Below, piece by piece: positions 8,449 through 17,550 of a DNA stretch of 53,751 bases (its first letter is position 1; each line of letters starts with the position of its first letter). The stretch comes from Paludibacteraceae bacterium. Lineage in GTDB: Bacteria > Bacteroidota > Bacteroidia > Bacteroidales > Paludibacteraceae. A program made the position numbers and the translations under genes. The notes beneath the pieces are model-generated. The model was not told the DNA's origin. It did not search any database and worked only from the letters and a program-made list of their open reading frames with translations. Location: positions 1 through 53,751 of the forward strand of contig JAHDRA010000067.1 in the NCBI GenBank assembly GCA_018433525.1. Direction: 5' to 3'.

Positions 8449-9336
8449 ATGAAGAAGAATAATTTGATTCTTATTGTACTGTCGGTTGTCGTTTTGCTGT
8501 TAATCGGTACAGTAATTTTTTTCGTACAAATGAACAAACAAAAAGATGCTGAAATGTCTGAAGTAGTGGAAATGATGAATTTTGAGAAGGAACAGCTGGA
8601 AAAAGATTATTCAGACCTTGCATTGGAATACGACACTTATTCCTCAACCATTCGGAATGATTCGTTGGTGCAACTGCTTCAGAACGAAAAAATGAAAGTG
8701 CAGCAGCTTTTACAGGAGCTTAGAATAACAAAAGCAACCAACGCGCGGAGAATTGCGGAATTAAGAAATGAATTGGCCACTTTGCGGACAGTGATGGCCC
8801 AGTATGTTCATCAAATCGATTCGTTGAGTGCAGCCAACAAAGTATTGCGCGTAGAAAACGTGGAAGTGAAACGTAAATACGAAGCTGCTAGCGAAACAGT
8901 GAAACAGTTATCCAAAGAAAAAGAAAATCTGACAGAAGTGGTAACTCGTGCTTCAATGCTGGAAATATCAAATTTCAGCATGACCCCTTTGAATAGCAAA
9001 AATCGGAAAACAGGCAGATATTCACAAATAACCACTTTACAGTTTAATTATACCATTCAAAAGAACATTACCTGTCCGCCGGGAATGAAAACGCTTTATT
9101 TGCGTCTGACCAGGCCCGATGGTGAAGTAATGACAAAAGATCCAGATGACGTTTTTTTCTACGAAAACAAATATATTGCCTATTCGGCAAAAAAAGATTT
9201 TGAATATGCCGGCGAAGCATTGAGCGACGTAATTTATTGGAAAGTAGATGAAATTCTTCAAGTAGGAACATATCGTGCCGATTTTTTTGTGGATGGTTTC
9301 AGAATTGGAAGTTTCACTTTTGACATCAAAAAGTAA
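8449..9336 (+). CDS. Membrane-anchored coiled-coil protein, unknown function
   Basis: A 295-residue protein not assigned to a named family. Residues 5-27 form one hydrophobic segment (N-in signal anchor). Residues ~30-170 are strongly heptad-like coiled coil (Glu/Lys/Leu-rich, for example KEQLEKDYSDLALEYD and ELRNELATLRTVM). The last ~120 residues form a compact, beta-rich, probably periplasmic domain (LRLTRPDGEVMTKDP...YRADFFVDGFRIGSFTFDIKK). The layout recalls envelope spacer or scaffold proteins. It sits between murF and lutB, 20 bases before the latter. A cell-wall role would be inference from position only. Confidence 0.6.
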   Translation: MKKNNLILIVLSVVVLLLIGTVIFFVQMNKQKDAEMSEVVEMMNFEKEQLEKDYSDLALEYDTYSSTIRNDSLVQLLQNEKMKVQQLLQELRITKATNARRIAELRNELATLRTVMAQYVHQIDSLSAANKVLRVENVEVKRKYEAASETVKQLSKEKENLTEVVTRASMLEISNFSMTPLNSKNRKTGRYSQITTLQFNYTIQKNITCPPGMKTLYLRLTRPDGEVMTKDPDDVFFYENKYIAYSAKKDFEYAGEALSDVIYWKVDEILQVGTYRADFFVDGFRIGSFTFDIKK

Positions 9337-9356
9337 CCGGTTCTCGAATTATTGTC

Positions 9357-10730
9357 ATGAAATCAGCCAAAAAATTTTACCTCGATGCCTCTAAAATTGC
9401 TTTTGATGAAGTTCATCGAAAAAAAATCGACTTCAACATGTCGCGTTATGACTTGGCTGTGGAAACAGGCATGAAACGCTACAAAGATGTAGAAGCCGCC
9501 AAAAACCAGGCTGCTGCGATAAAACATGAAGTTCTTTCGCATCTCGACGAATACCTGTTGCAGTTTGAAAAAAACATTTCTTCTCATGGCGCCGAAGTTC
9601 TTTGGGCTCGCAACAGCGAAGAAGCAATCGCTTATGTGGAAAAAATCCTGGTTGAAAACGATGCCCGCCTGCTGGTGAAAAGCAAATCGATGACTACGGA
9701 AGAAATCGAACTGAATGCTGCTGCAGCAAAATTGGACTGTGAATCGGTAGAAACCGATTTGGGTGAATTTATTGTTCAAACGGCAGGAGAAAAGCCCTAT
9801 CATATCGTTACACCCGCCATGCACAAATCAAAAAGTGAAATTGCCGATTTGTTTCACGAGAAATTCGACACCCCACCCGATAGTACTCCAGAACAATTAT
9901 CGGATTTCGTTCGTCGTCTGCTCCGAAAAAAATTCACGCAAGCCGAGATAGGAGTTACCGGCGCCAATTTTCTCATTGCCGATATTGGTGGAATTTCCGT
10001 TACAGAAAATGAAGGTAATGCCTTAATGAGTACTTCTTTCCCGAAAATTCACATTGTTTTTGCCGGCATCGAAAAAATAATTCCGAAGATGGAACAATTG
10101 GGACTTTTTTATCCGTTGCTTGCCGTTCATGGTACCGGTCAACAAATGACGGCCTACAATACGATTTTTACAGGCCCGCGTCAAACGGGAGAAACAGATG
10201 GCCCTGAAAAAATGTATGTAATTTTGCTCGATAATGGGAGAATTGGTATTTTTGCAGACGATGAGGCTTATCAATCATTGGCATGTATTCGCTGCGGCGC
10301 TTGTCTGAATGGCTGTCCGGTGTACAGAACCATTGGCGGTTACACGTACAACACCACTTACAGTGGGCCTATTGGCTCGGCCATTTCGCCGTTTTTAAAG
10401 GGGTTTCGTGATTTTTATCACCTGAGCTATGCTTCAACACTTTGTGGAAAATGTGCAGAAGTTTGCCCGGTAAAAATTCCGCTTCCGGACATTTTGTTGG
10501 CAAATAGGAGAAAAGCAGTTGAGCAACATCTTTCTCCTGCGCTGGAGACAACAGTAATGAAAGGATTTCGTTTGATTGCCTCGAAACGAAAAGGATTTGA
10601 CTTTTTCCCTGCGGTAATGAAAAATTCAGCTTTTTATCCCTTAAATTTTTGGGGATGGGGACCCGAAAGAACTGTTCCGAAATTTGCAAAAAAATCGTTT
10701 TCACAGCTCTACAGAAAAAACAACAAATAA
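9357..10730 (+). CDS. lutB: LutB-like iron-sulfur lactate utilization protein
   Basis: A 457-residue protein of the LutB/YkgF family, the iron-sulfur subunit of the LutABC L-lactate oxidation complex. The N-terminal two thirds are the LUD domain (SMTTEEIELN, GANFLIADIGGISVTENEGN, HIVFAGIEKIIP). Two 4Fe-4S cysteine clusters follow, CIRCGACLNGCPVY and CGKCAEVCPV. Usually lutA (Cys-rich CCG domains) and lutC lie beside lutB; here the neighbours are a coiled-coil gene and an FKBP lipoprotein, so lutA and lutC must be elsewhere or absent. Family call strong; physiological lactate use is inference. Confidence 0.87.
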   Translation: MKSAKKFYLDASKIAFDEVHRKKIDFNMSRYDLAVETGMKRYKDVEAAKNQAAAIKHEVLSHLDEYLLQFEKNISSHGAEVLWARNSEEAIAYVEKILVENDARLLVKSKSMTTEEIELNAAAAKLDCESVETDLGEFIVQTAGEKPYHIVTPAMHKSKSEIADLFHEKFDTPPDSTPEQLSDFVRRLLRKKFTQAEIGVTGANFLIADIGGISVTENEGNALMSTSFPKIHIVFAGIEKIIPKMEQLGLFYPLLAVHGTGQQMTAYNTIFTGPRQTGETDGPEKMYVILLDNGRIGIFADDEAYQSLACIRCGACLNGCPVYRTIGGYTYNTTYSGPIGSAISPFLKGFRDFYHLSYASTLCGKCAEVCPVKIPLPDILLANRRKAVEQHLSPALETTVMKGFRLIASKRKGFDFFPAVMKNSAFYPLNFWGWGPERTVPKFAKKSFSQLYRKNNK

Positions 10731-10842
10731 TTTAATTTATTCATTATCAAATATATGCAAGGAGGAAAAATATAAAACATTTTGTTAAAAAAAAATGTTG
10801 AATCCAATTTTTCTTACCAATAAACGTAAAAATAATCGACTT

Positions 10843-11298
10843 ATGAAACCAAAGAGTTTCTTTCTTTTTATTTCGACCCTACTGATTTTTTCTTTCGCAG
10901 GATGTAAAGAAAATAATTATGAAGATTGGAAAATCGTGAACGACCAGTGGATGTTGAAACATCAATCCGATTCGGGATTTGTGGTTACATCCAGTGGACT
11001 TTGCTACCAAATCATTCATCAGAGCGTGGGAAGAAAGCCAAATGCAAGTAGTTGGATCACGGCAAACTACAAAGGATATTTAATTGATGGAACATTGATC
11101 GAAAAAGGAACATACGACTACTATCTTTCGAGTTCCATCAGTGGTTGGCAAGAAGGAATTACCAAAATGAGGGATGGTTCAACTTTCATTTTTTACATTC
11201 CCAGTTCACTTGCTTATGGGAAAGATGGTTCGGGTTCAAAAATTCCCCCATATTCTGCATTGATTTATGAGGTAACCCTCGTTTCTTCCTATTATTGA
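10843..11298 (+). CDS. FKBP-type peptidyl-prolyl isomerase lipoprotein
   Basis: A 151-residue lipoprotein. The ATG at 10843 is chosen because it begins the signal peptide (MKPKSFFLFISTLLIFSFAGC, lipobox FAGC); an ATG at 10795 adds only a non-signal leader. The mature part holds a single FKBP domain (ITANYKGYLIDGTLIEKG, GWQEGITKMRDGSTFIFYIPS, LAYGKDGSGSKIPPYSALIYEVTL), so it should catalyse proline isomerisation on envelope proteins. The second strand, which normally reads F(D/E)SS after DG, reads IEKGTYDYYLSS here, so activity may be modest. The TPM gene follows 28 bases later. Confidence 0.8.
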   Translation: MKPKSFFLFISTLLIFSFAGCKENNYEDWKIVNDQWMLKHQSDSGFVVTSSGLCYQIIHQSVGRKPNASSWITANYKGYLIDGTLIEKGTYDYYLSSSISGWQEGITKMRDGSTFIFYIPSSLAYGKDGSGSKIPPYSALIYEVTLVSSYY

Positions 11299-11326
11299 AA
11301 CACAAATTTATTCAAGAAATCAGGAA

Positions 11327-12640
11327 ATGAAAAAAATTTTCATTCTTTTGCTGACAAGCTTTGCAATATGTTCCATTTGGAGTCAAACCTACACCGTTGA
11401 AACGATTCCCAATCCAAAAAAACTGAATCGTTTTGCCTTTGTCAGTAATCCTGATGGTATTTTGAACCCCGAAACCGAAAGTCAAATCAACAATTTGCTT
11501 GATTCATTAGAAAAAAAGACAGGTGCCGAAGTTGCAATCGTTTTAGTCAATTCTATTGGCAATGAAGATATTAAATCATTTGCCGAGCAACTCTTCAATT
11601 CGTGGAAAATAGGAAAAGAAAAGGAAGACAACGGTTTACTCGTACTTTTCGTAATGGATCAACGGAAAGTTACTTTTGAAGTCGGTTATGGACTGGAAGG
11701 GATTCTTCCTGATGCCATCTGTAAACGTATTCAAATTGAAAGCATGATTCCCGAATTTAAAAAGGGAAATTATGATGCAGGCATACTGGCCGGCGTTCAA
11801 CGTATCTATGCCACTATTTTGAAAGAACCCGTTCAAGTTGAAAAAACAGCTCCTGTAAATTGGAAAGAAATTTTGCCGCTTGCATTGGGTTTTTATCTTA
11901 TATGGTTGGTATTAACTTGGTTGTGGATGGGTAACGCTATGAATAAGGTGAAGATGAATCCGCGACTCAAGAGTAATATGGCACGCTACATTGCTGCAAA
12001 AAATGAAAGAAACGGCATTGTCAGCGTTATGGCAATATTTTTACCTATTGCCGCATTTATCGCTATTCTTGTCTTATCGCAAGCTATTTATCTGCTTTTG
12101 CTCCTTCCTCTTCCTTTCATGACAATTCCTCCACTGATATATGCCAATTACAGGCTTCAAAAAATCAGAAAAGAACCTTTTCCCTGCAGTGTTTGTGGGG
12201 GACAAATGCACTTTGTTCCGGAAAAAGAAGAAGATGTTTACCTGAAACTTTCCCAACAATTTGAAGAACAACTTCATGCTGTCGATTACGATGTATTTGT
12301 TTGCGACAATTGTAAAAATGAAGCCATTTTTACTATCGATAGGCCCAGCGCTTACTCAGAATGTCCAAAATGTGGAACCAAAGCTTTTATTCTGAAAGAC
12401 AAAAAACTCACTATGGCCCCTACCTATTTCAATGCTGGAACAGAAAGGCTTACCTATCGTTGTGAATTTTGCGGCTACGAAGAAAACAAAAACCGGCGTA
12501 TTCCGCGACTTACCCGAGCCAACAGTACCTTTATCGGAGGAGCAGCAGCCGGCAGTATTTTCAGTGGAAGCGGAGGTTTTGGTGGTGGAAGTTTTGGTGG
12601 CGGCATGTCGGGAGGCGGAGGCGCAACCAGCGGTTGGTAA
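11327..12640 (+). CDS. TPM-domain membrane protein with zinc ribbons
   Basis: A 437-residue protein. It has a signal peptide (to about residue 19), then a TPM domain (about residues 35-170, with GAEVAIVLVNSIG, LFNSWKIGKEKEDNGLLVLF and EVGYGLEGILPDA) outside the cytoplasmic membrane. Two membrane blocks follow (about 184-202 and 232-272). The cytoplasmic region contains CxxC pairs arranged as zinc ribbons (CSVCGG, CDNCKN, CPKCGT, CEFCGY), and a Gly/Ser-rich tail (GGSFGGGMSGGGGATSGW) ends the protein. TPM proteins are commonly encoded next to LemA, as here, and are linked to envelope processes whose chemistry is unsettled. The zinc ribbons are an extra module compared with short YgcG proteins. 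Confidence 0.82.
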   Translation: MKKIFILLLTSFAICSIWSQTYTVETIPNPKKLNRFAFVSNPDGILNPETESQINNLLDSLEKKTGAEVAIVLVNSIGNEDIKSFAEQLFNSWKIGKEKEDNGLLVLFVMDQRKVTFEVGYGLEGILPDAICKRIQIESMIPEFKKGNYDAGILAGVQRIYATILKEPVQVEKTAPVNWKEILPLALGFYLIWLVLTWLWMGNAMNKVKMNPRLKSNMARYIAAKNERNGIVSVMAIFLPIAAFIAILVLSQAIYLLLLLPLPFMTIPPLIYANYRLQKIRKEPFPCSVCGGQMHFVPEKEEDVYLKLSQQFEEQLHAVDYDVFVCDNCKNEAIFTIDRPSAYSECPKCGTKAFILKDKKLTMAPTYFNAGTERLTYRCEFCGYEENKNRRIPRLTRANSTFIGGAAAGSIFSGSGGFGGGSFGGGMSGGGGATSGW

Positions 12641-12730
12641 GATAAGACATATTTAAAATTCTTCAATTTCAAAAACTATAACAATTTCTACTTTTTTCAA
12701 TGAATTACACATTTTCTAAATAAAAAAATT

Positions 12731-13315
12731 ATGAAAAAAAACACCATTATCATTGTTATCGCCGCTCTGGCACTGTTTTTTTTATGGGGAGTTTCCCGTT
12801 ACAACAAATTGGTTTCGGCAGAAGAAGCTGTTTCGAGCCAATGGGGAAATGTTGAAAATCAATATCAACGACGTGCCGATTTAATTCCAAATCTGGTAGC
12901 AACCGTCAAAGGGTATGCTGCACACGAAAGTCAAACTTTGGAAGCCGTAACGGCAGCTCGTGCCAAAGCCACTCAAATTACTGTGGATCCAGCCTCGCTT
13001 ACGCCGGAAAAATTGCAGGAATTTCAGGCTGCTCAGGGAGAATTGAGCAGCGCATTGGGAAGATTGCTGATGATTACCGAAAATTATCCTGATTTGAAAG
13101 CCAATCAGAATTTCATAGAATTGCAGGCACAACTGGAAGGAACAGAAAATCGAATTGCTGTGGAACGTAATCGTTTTAACGAAATAGCAAAAAACTATAA
13201 TGCTACCATTCGACGGTTTCCAACTTCCCTCATAGCAGCAATGTTCGGTTTCGAGAAAAAACCATATTTTGAAGCACAGGAAGGAAGCGAAAAAGCTCCT
13301 GAAGTGAAGTTTTAA
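12731..13315 (+). CDS. lemA: LemA-family membrane protein
   Basis: A 194-residue protein with an N-terminal transmembrane anchor (residues 5-21) and the conserved LemA body: YNKLVSAEEAVSSQWGNVENQYQRRADLIPNLVATVKGYAAHE, then a helical bundle to FNEIAKNYNATIRRFPTSLIAAMFGF. Molecular function is unknown. The gene follows the TPM-domain gene by 90 bases, the usual LemA-TPM pairing, which suggests the two act together in the envelope. A long perfect hairpin lies just downstream. Confidence 0.9.
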   Translation: MKKNTIIIVIAALALFFLWGVSRYNKLVSAEEAVSSQWGNVENQYQRRADLIPNLVATVKGYAAHESQTLEAVTAARAKATQITVDPASLTPEKLQEFQAAQGELSSALGRLLMITENYPDLKANQNFIELQAQLEGTENRIAVERNRFNEIAKNYNATIRRFPTSLIAAMFGFEKKPYFEAQEGSEKAPEVKF

Positions 13316-13403
13316 TAGAGAATTTTTTTGAACTGATGAAAAGCAAAGAAAAATCTTTTCTCTGATTTTCGAAAATAATAAAGACCAAAATTAAAATTCA
13401 AAC

Positions 13404-13448
13404 AAGAGGAGTAAAAAGTCAGCTTTCGATGATTTTTTTACTCCTCTT
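13404..13448. terminator. Bidirectional terminator between lemA and the TonB receptor
   Basis: The 14-base arms AAGAGGAGTAAAAA (13404-13417) and TTTTTACTCCTCTT (13435-13448) are perfectly complementary with a 17-base loop and a short T-run after the second arm. They lie between two convergent genes. Confidence 0.75.
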
Positions 13449-13499
13449 TTATCTATTTTTCTGTGAAATAATGAAATAATTCGTTCAGAAAAAACTCTT

Positions 13500-15680
13500 T
13501 TACCAACCCAATTCGGCCTTTACATAGATATTTCTTCCCGGTTCCAGACGTAGCACTCCACGTGTTGTGGAAAGATGATTGTAGTAGGCTTTATCAAAAA
13601 TATTCTCTGCACCGGCAAAAAAACGAAGATAATTTCTGTTGATTCTGAATTTTTCTGTATGTAAATCGGCATTAAAAATTAAATGGCCATTCGTCGGATT
13701 TTCACCCGGAGCAACTTTTCCTTGTTTTGCTGCCCACAAAGCTGAAACAGAGGCATCAAAAAGTTCTTTTTGATGGTAGTTCACCGAAAACAATCCATGC
13801 ATAGGTGGTATTTGTGGAAGAAAAGTATCCTTGTCAATATTTCTTCCCTGTGTGTAGGACAAATTAGCCAACACGGAAAACACAGGATTTATTTTCCATT
13901 GCAGTTCCATTTCTCCTCCTAAAAAGAGTGCCTTGTCGATATTTGTATTGATCAGTGCCTCTCTTTGCGTAACTTTTCCCTTCTCGTCCTGATAAGTGTA
14001 AGTTCCATGCTGCTCGGCAATCAAATCAAAGAGGTAGTTGGCAAAAAGATCGGTTTTTATATAAAAATGATCTTCCGACAAAGTATAGCTGAAGTTTGAA
14101 AAAAAGCCTTTTTCGGGCCTTAGGTCAGGATTCCCAACACGCAAGGTTCCGGCTTGATCGATATATTTGAATAATTCTTCCAAAGAAGGCGCCCTATAGG
14201 AATTGGAAACAGAAAGTGCCAACATTTGACGACGTGTGGGATGATAAATCAAATCGATATGGGCAGAATAGGAAAATTCATTTTTTTCATCGGCTTTGAA
14301 AAGCAAACTTCTGGGAATATCTTCATAAATTCGCATGGATGGATTTTCAGGAAAATAAGAATATTTGTACACCGGCTGGAAAGCGCTGTCGTTGGTGGTT
14401 TTCATGTAATCCAACCTTATTCCGGCATCCAACATCCAGTAACGTGGCGAAAATTCCCAACTGTATTGTGCAAAAATTCCCATATCTTGAACTTGTGCAT
14501 TGGGTGTGGGTTGTTCTCCAAAAACGTTTATTTGTGTTCCTGAATTAACTTTTTTGATGCGTGATGTTTTGGCGTCCCTCAACCATCCTTCAGTTCCTAA
14601 TGTCAGTTTGTGGTATGCAGTAAATTCCCAGTCGCCCACAGCTTTGATGCCTGAAGTAATATTATTGCTGGAAGGAAAAATTGCTGTAGATGTATTGACA
14701 ATATTTTCTACGTCTCTGCTGATATTTTGCGTATAAGCTTTAAGGCGAAGTTGTTTTAAATAATCGGTTATTTCGTAAAAAACATATTCTGCATCAAATA
14801 AATTTCTTTGTACGTTTTTGTATCGAACTGTTGCCGTTGGCGGAAAAGCGCTACCGCCGGGCAATCCGACATTCCATGCTTCAAAATGCTGATAATTAAC
14901 CAATAATTCCTGATTGGCGACCGACGACATGCCGGCTTGCATTCCCCAGGAAGCATCGTTAAACTGACTGTTTGGAATTTTTCCTTCAGGTGTACGTATA
15001 TTATCCGCAGTACGATAACTTCCGTTCAACGACAAATACCACTGGCGATTGGTTAACTGCAATTTTGCGTGGTTGCTCCAAAGTTGATTGGAAGAATTAA
15101 AGGACGAATGAATATTTCCGTGACTTTCCAAAAAAGGAGTAAATGCTGGACGCTCAATCACAAAATTCACCACTCCGCCCATAGCTCCCGTGCCGTATAA
15201 AACAGAGCCGGCTCCTTTGATCACTTCTATTCTTTCCAAAGCATTCATATCCACTGTGGACAATGCTGCCGCAATATCGGTTGCGGTTAGCAATCGATCT
15301 TCGTCTACCAGAAAAAGAAGTCTTTGTTCGGACAAACCTCTGATATTAACTGAAGTAGCCCAAATTCCATCGCGGGACATGAAAATGCCGGTTTCTCTTT
15401 GCAACGCATCGGCAGGGGTGGTAAAAGAACTATTCAGAAGTGATGTTTTACTTACCAACGAAAGTGGGAAAGTCAATCTACCAGAAGAAATGCCATATAC
15501 AACTACTTCCTTTATGTTTTTTTCAGGAATAGAATCGAAAACATCAAGCTCGATCTGATCTGATGAAAAAAGCAAAGAATCATTTTTTAGTGAAATTATA
15601 TTTGCTTGTTCTCCTGAAGCATGGCATAAAAGTTCCCCGCCAAAAACGGAAAACAACAACAGGAAAGTAAAATTTTTCAT
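13500..15680 (-). CDS. TonB-dependent outer-membrane receptor
   Basis: A 726-residue receptor. The start at 15680 is preferred over an ATG at 15755: it gives a signal peptide (MKNFTFLLLFSVFGGELLCHASG) and lies after a -7 element at 15711-15718, whereas the longer reading would begin upstream of that promoter. After a short linker (KEVVVYGISSG), a plug domain (ADALQRETGIFMSRDG, VNIRGLSEQRLLFLVDEDRL, ERIEVIKGAGSVLYGTGAMGGVVNFV) leads into a 22-stranded barrel ending in an aromatic residue (AELGW). It has YRAP and NPDL boxes found in haem and several metal-chelate receptors. There is no adjacent lipoprotein or ABC importer, so the ligand (haem, siderophore or corrinoid) cannot be fixed. Confidence 0.87.
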   Translation of the reverse strand: MKNFTFLLLFSVFGGELLCHASGEQANIISLKNDSLLFSSDQIELDVFDSIPEKNIKEVVVYGISSGRLTFPLSLVSKTSLLNSSFTTPADALQRETGIFMSRDGIWATSVNIRGLSEQRLLFLVDEDRLLTATDIAAALSTVDMNALERIEVIKGAGSVLYGTGAMGGVVNFVIERPAFTPFLESHGNIHSSFNSSNQLWSNHAKLQLTNRQWYLSLNGSYRTADNIRTPEGKIPNSQFNDASWGMQAGMSSVANQELLVNYQHFEAWNVGLPGGSAFPPTATVRYKNVQRNLFDAEYVFYEITDYLKQLRLKAYTQNISRDVENIVNTSTAIFPSSNNITSGIKAVGDWEFTAYHKLTLGTEGWLRDAKTSRIKKVNSGTQINVFGEQPTPNAQVQDMGIFAQYSWEFSPRYWMLDAGIRLDYMKTTNDSAFQPVYKYSYFPENPSMRIYEDIPRSLLFKADEKNEFSYSAHIDLIYHPTRRQMLALSVSNSYRAPSLEELFKYIDQAGTLRVGNPDLRPEKGFFSNFSYTLSEDHFYIKTDLFANYLFDLIAEQHGTYTYQDEKGKVTQREALINTNIDKALFLGGEMELQWKINPVFSVLANLSYTQGRNIDKDTFLPQIPPMHGLFSVNYHQKELFDASVSALWAAKQGKVAPGENPTNGHLIFNADLHTEKFRINRNYLRFFAGAENIFDKAYYNHLSTTRGVLRLEPGRNIYVKAELGW

Positions 15681-16130
15681 ACTTTTTTCAGTAAAGATAA
15701 CGAACCTTCGCAAAGTTACAAGATTAAATTTAATTATAACACTAACTTGACGCAATTTTTAAGTTGAAAATAAGCAAAACTTTAATCAATGAAAAAATAT
15801 TAAAATCATTCTCTTTGCTGTGAAACGATAATTGCTATATTTTTAATTCACCGGAAGGAATGACAAATTTAAAAAAATATTGTACATTTGAAACTTCTAC
15901 TTTTGACTCAATACCCAAGATAAGGGTCGAATTTGTACAAAATAAAAATTTATTGAGAAATAAATATTGAAATGGTTTGGGAACATAATTTGGTTGTTTT
16001 TGTGCAGATTAACTATTGCTATAGAACAGGTCACGGCAAACAATGTACTTCTATTACCATTTATTTTTTACAGCATTACAGTGAGATATACATTTATCTA
16101 TAAATCAACATGATCTGAAATTTTTATTTT
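15681..16130. other. Intergenic region between divergent TonB receptor and dacB
   Basis: About 450 bases with no supported gene. It contains the minus-strand -7 element for the receptor (15711-15718) and a plus-strand TACATTTG at 15883-15890 that could start a long dacB leader. I looked for a cobalamin riboswitch or Fur-like palindrome near the receptor and saw neither. Confidence 0.5.
15711..15718 (-). promoter_or_regulatory. Candidate -7 element for the TonB receptor
   Basis: On the minus strand the sequence reads TAACTTTG, matching TAnnTTTG, about 30 bases before the chosen start at 15680. A good -33 box is not seen. Confidence 0.45.
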
Positions 16131-17540
16131 ATGAAGAAAATTTTTTTCAACGTTTTTGTTAGCTTTTTTGTGCTCAACCTTGTCGCTCAAACTCCTGTCG
16201 ATAATTTTATTCATCATCCTTTGTTGAAGAATGCCAATGTAAGCCTTCTGATACGCGAAACGGGAAAAGGGAAAGTGGTGGGACGTTACAATGCCAACAA
16301 AAGCATTATTCCGGCTTCTACTTTAAAACTGGTTACTACAGCTTCGGCTCTCGAATTGCTGGGCCCGAATTTCAGATTTCAAACGAAACTGGAGATTTCC
16401 GGCAATGTAACCAAAGAACATGTTTTACAGGGGAATCTAATTATTAAAGGTTCAGGTGACCCCACATTGGGTTCGGAATTTTTGGGAGAAAAAAATTTTC
16501 TTGACCAATGGGTGTTGGCTATAAAACAAGCAGGAATCAGTAAAATTGAGGGAAAAATTATAGCCGATGCCAGTATTTACAACCAAGAAGGAGTCAGTCC
16601 TTTCTGGATATGGGAAGATATTGGAAATTATTATGCTCCTTCCATTTTCGGAATTTCTTATCTCGACAATACTTTTCGTTTGTTTTTACGTTCCGGTCCG
16701 ATAGGGACGACGCCTGCCATTATCCGCACCCTTCCCGATTTGCCGGACTTGGTGATAGAAAATTATTTAAAAAGTTCAAAGATTACGTTCGACAGTGCCT
16801 ATTTTTACGGTATGCCCAATTCCAATTTGCGTCGGCTTTATGGCGAAATTCCAGCCAACAGAGCAGAATTTGTAGTGAAAGGCGATATTCCCAATCCGGT
16901 TTTTCTTTTGGCAAAGCAGTTTTCCGATAAGTTGATCCAGAGTGGGATTACAGTTAATAATCCTCCTGTTGCCGAATTTTCAACGCCTTTTGATGGGCAA
17001 GTTGTTTATACGCATTTTTCTCCTCCATTGAGAGATATTATCAAGCAAACCAACGAAAGAAGCAACAATCATTATGCAGAATGTCTTTTTCGTTATTTGG
17101 GACTTGGTGAAGGTGTTCCCGTTACCGGCAGAGGCGGAGTTAAAACCATACGTAATTTGTGGAAATTGAAAGGACTTCCCGTAGATCAGCTCTTTATGTG
17201 CGACGGTTCAGGACTTTCGCCCATGAATGCTGTTTCAGCTCAGTTTATTACCGAGTTGCTGGATTACATGTATTCCAAAAGTGCTTTCAGTAAAGATTTT
17301 TTCAATTCTTTACCCATTGCTGGGAAAACAGGAACTCTTGTTTCGTTTTTGGCCGGTACGCCATTGGAAGGGAAAGTTTTCGCCAAAAGTGGAAGCATTG
17401 AAAAAGTGAAATGTTATGCCGGTTATGTAAAAAACGAAGGAAAAACCTATACTTTTGTCGTCATGGTAAACAATGCGCAGGGAACTTCAAGAGCGGTAAC
17501 CAAAAAAATCGAAGAACTGTTGCTGTCGGTTTTCAAATAA
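16131..17540 (+). CDS. dacB: D-alanyl-D-alanine carboxypeptidase/endopeptidase (PBP4 type)
   Basis: A 469-residue periplasmic class C penicillin-binding protein (peptidase S13) that trims or cleaves peptidoglycan cross-links. It has a signal peptide (MKKIFFNVFVSFFVLNLVAQ) and all three active-site motifs: SxxK as STLK (residues 63-66), SxN as SNN in TNERSNNHYAECLF, and KTG in PIAGKTGTLVSFLAGTP. The length suits PBP4 with its inserted domains. birA follows after 10 bases, so the two are probably co-transcribed. Confidence 0.92.
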   Translation: MKKIFFNVFVSFFVLNLVAQTPVDNFIHHPLLKNANVSLLIRETGKGKVVGRYNANKSIIPASTLKLVTTASALELLGPNFRFQTKLEISGNVTKEHVLQGNLIIKGSGDPTLGSEFLGEKNFLDQWVLAIKQAGISKIEGKIIADASIYNQEGVSPFWIWEDIGNYYAPSIFGISYLDNTFRLFLRSGPIGTTPAIIRTLPDLPDLVIENYLKSSKITFDSAYFYGMPNSNLRRLYGEIPANRAEFVVKGDIPNPVFLLAKQFSDKLIQSGITVNNPPVAEFSTPFDGQVVYTHFSPPLRDIIKQTNERSNNHYAECLFRYLGLGEGVPVTGRGGVKTIRNLWKLKGLPVDQLFMCDGSGLSPMNAVSAQFITELLDYMYSKSAFSKDFFNSLPIAGKTGTLVSFLAGTPLEGKVFAKSGSIEKVKCYAGYVKNEGKTYTFVVMVNNAQGTSRAVTKKIEELLLSVFK

Positions 17541-17550
17541 ATTGTTTTGC

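Noticed and set aside
15681..15880. Possible cobalamin riboswitch or Fur box upstream of the TonB receptor
   Set aside because: No conserved B12-box-like sequence or GATAATGAT-type inverted repeat is visible; the region is simply AT-rich.
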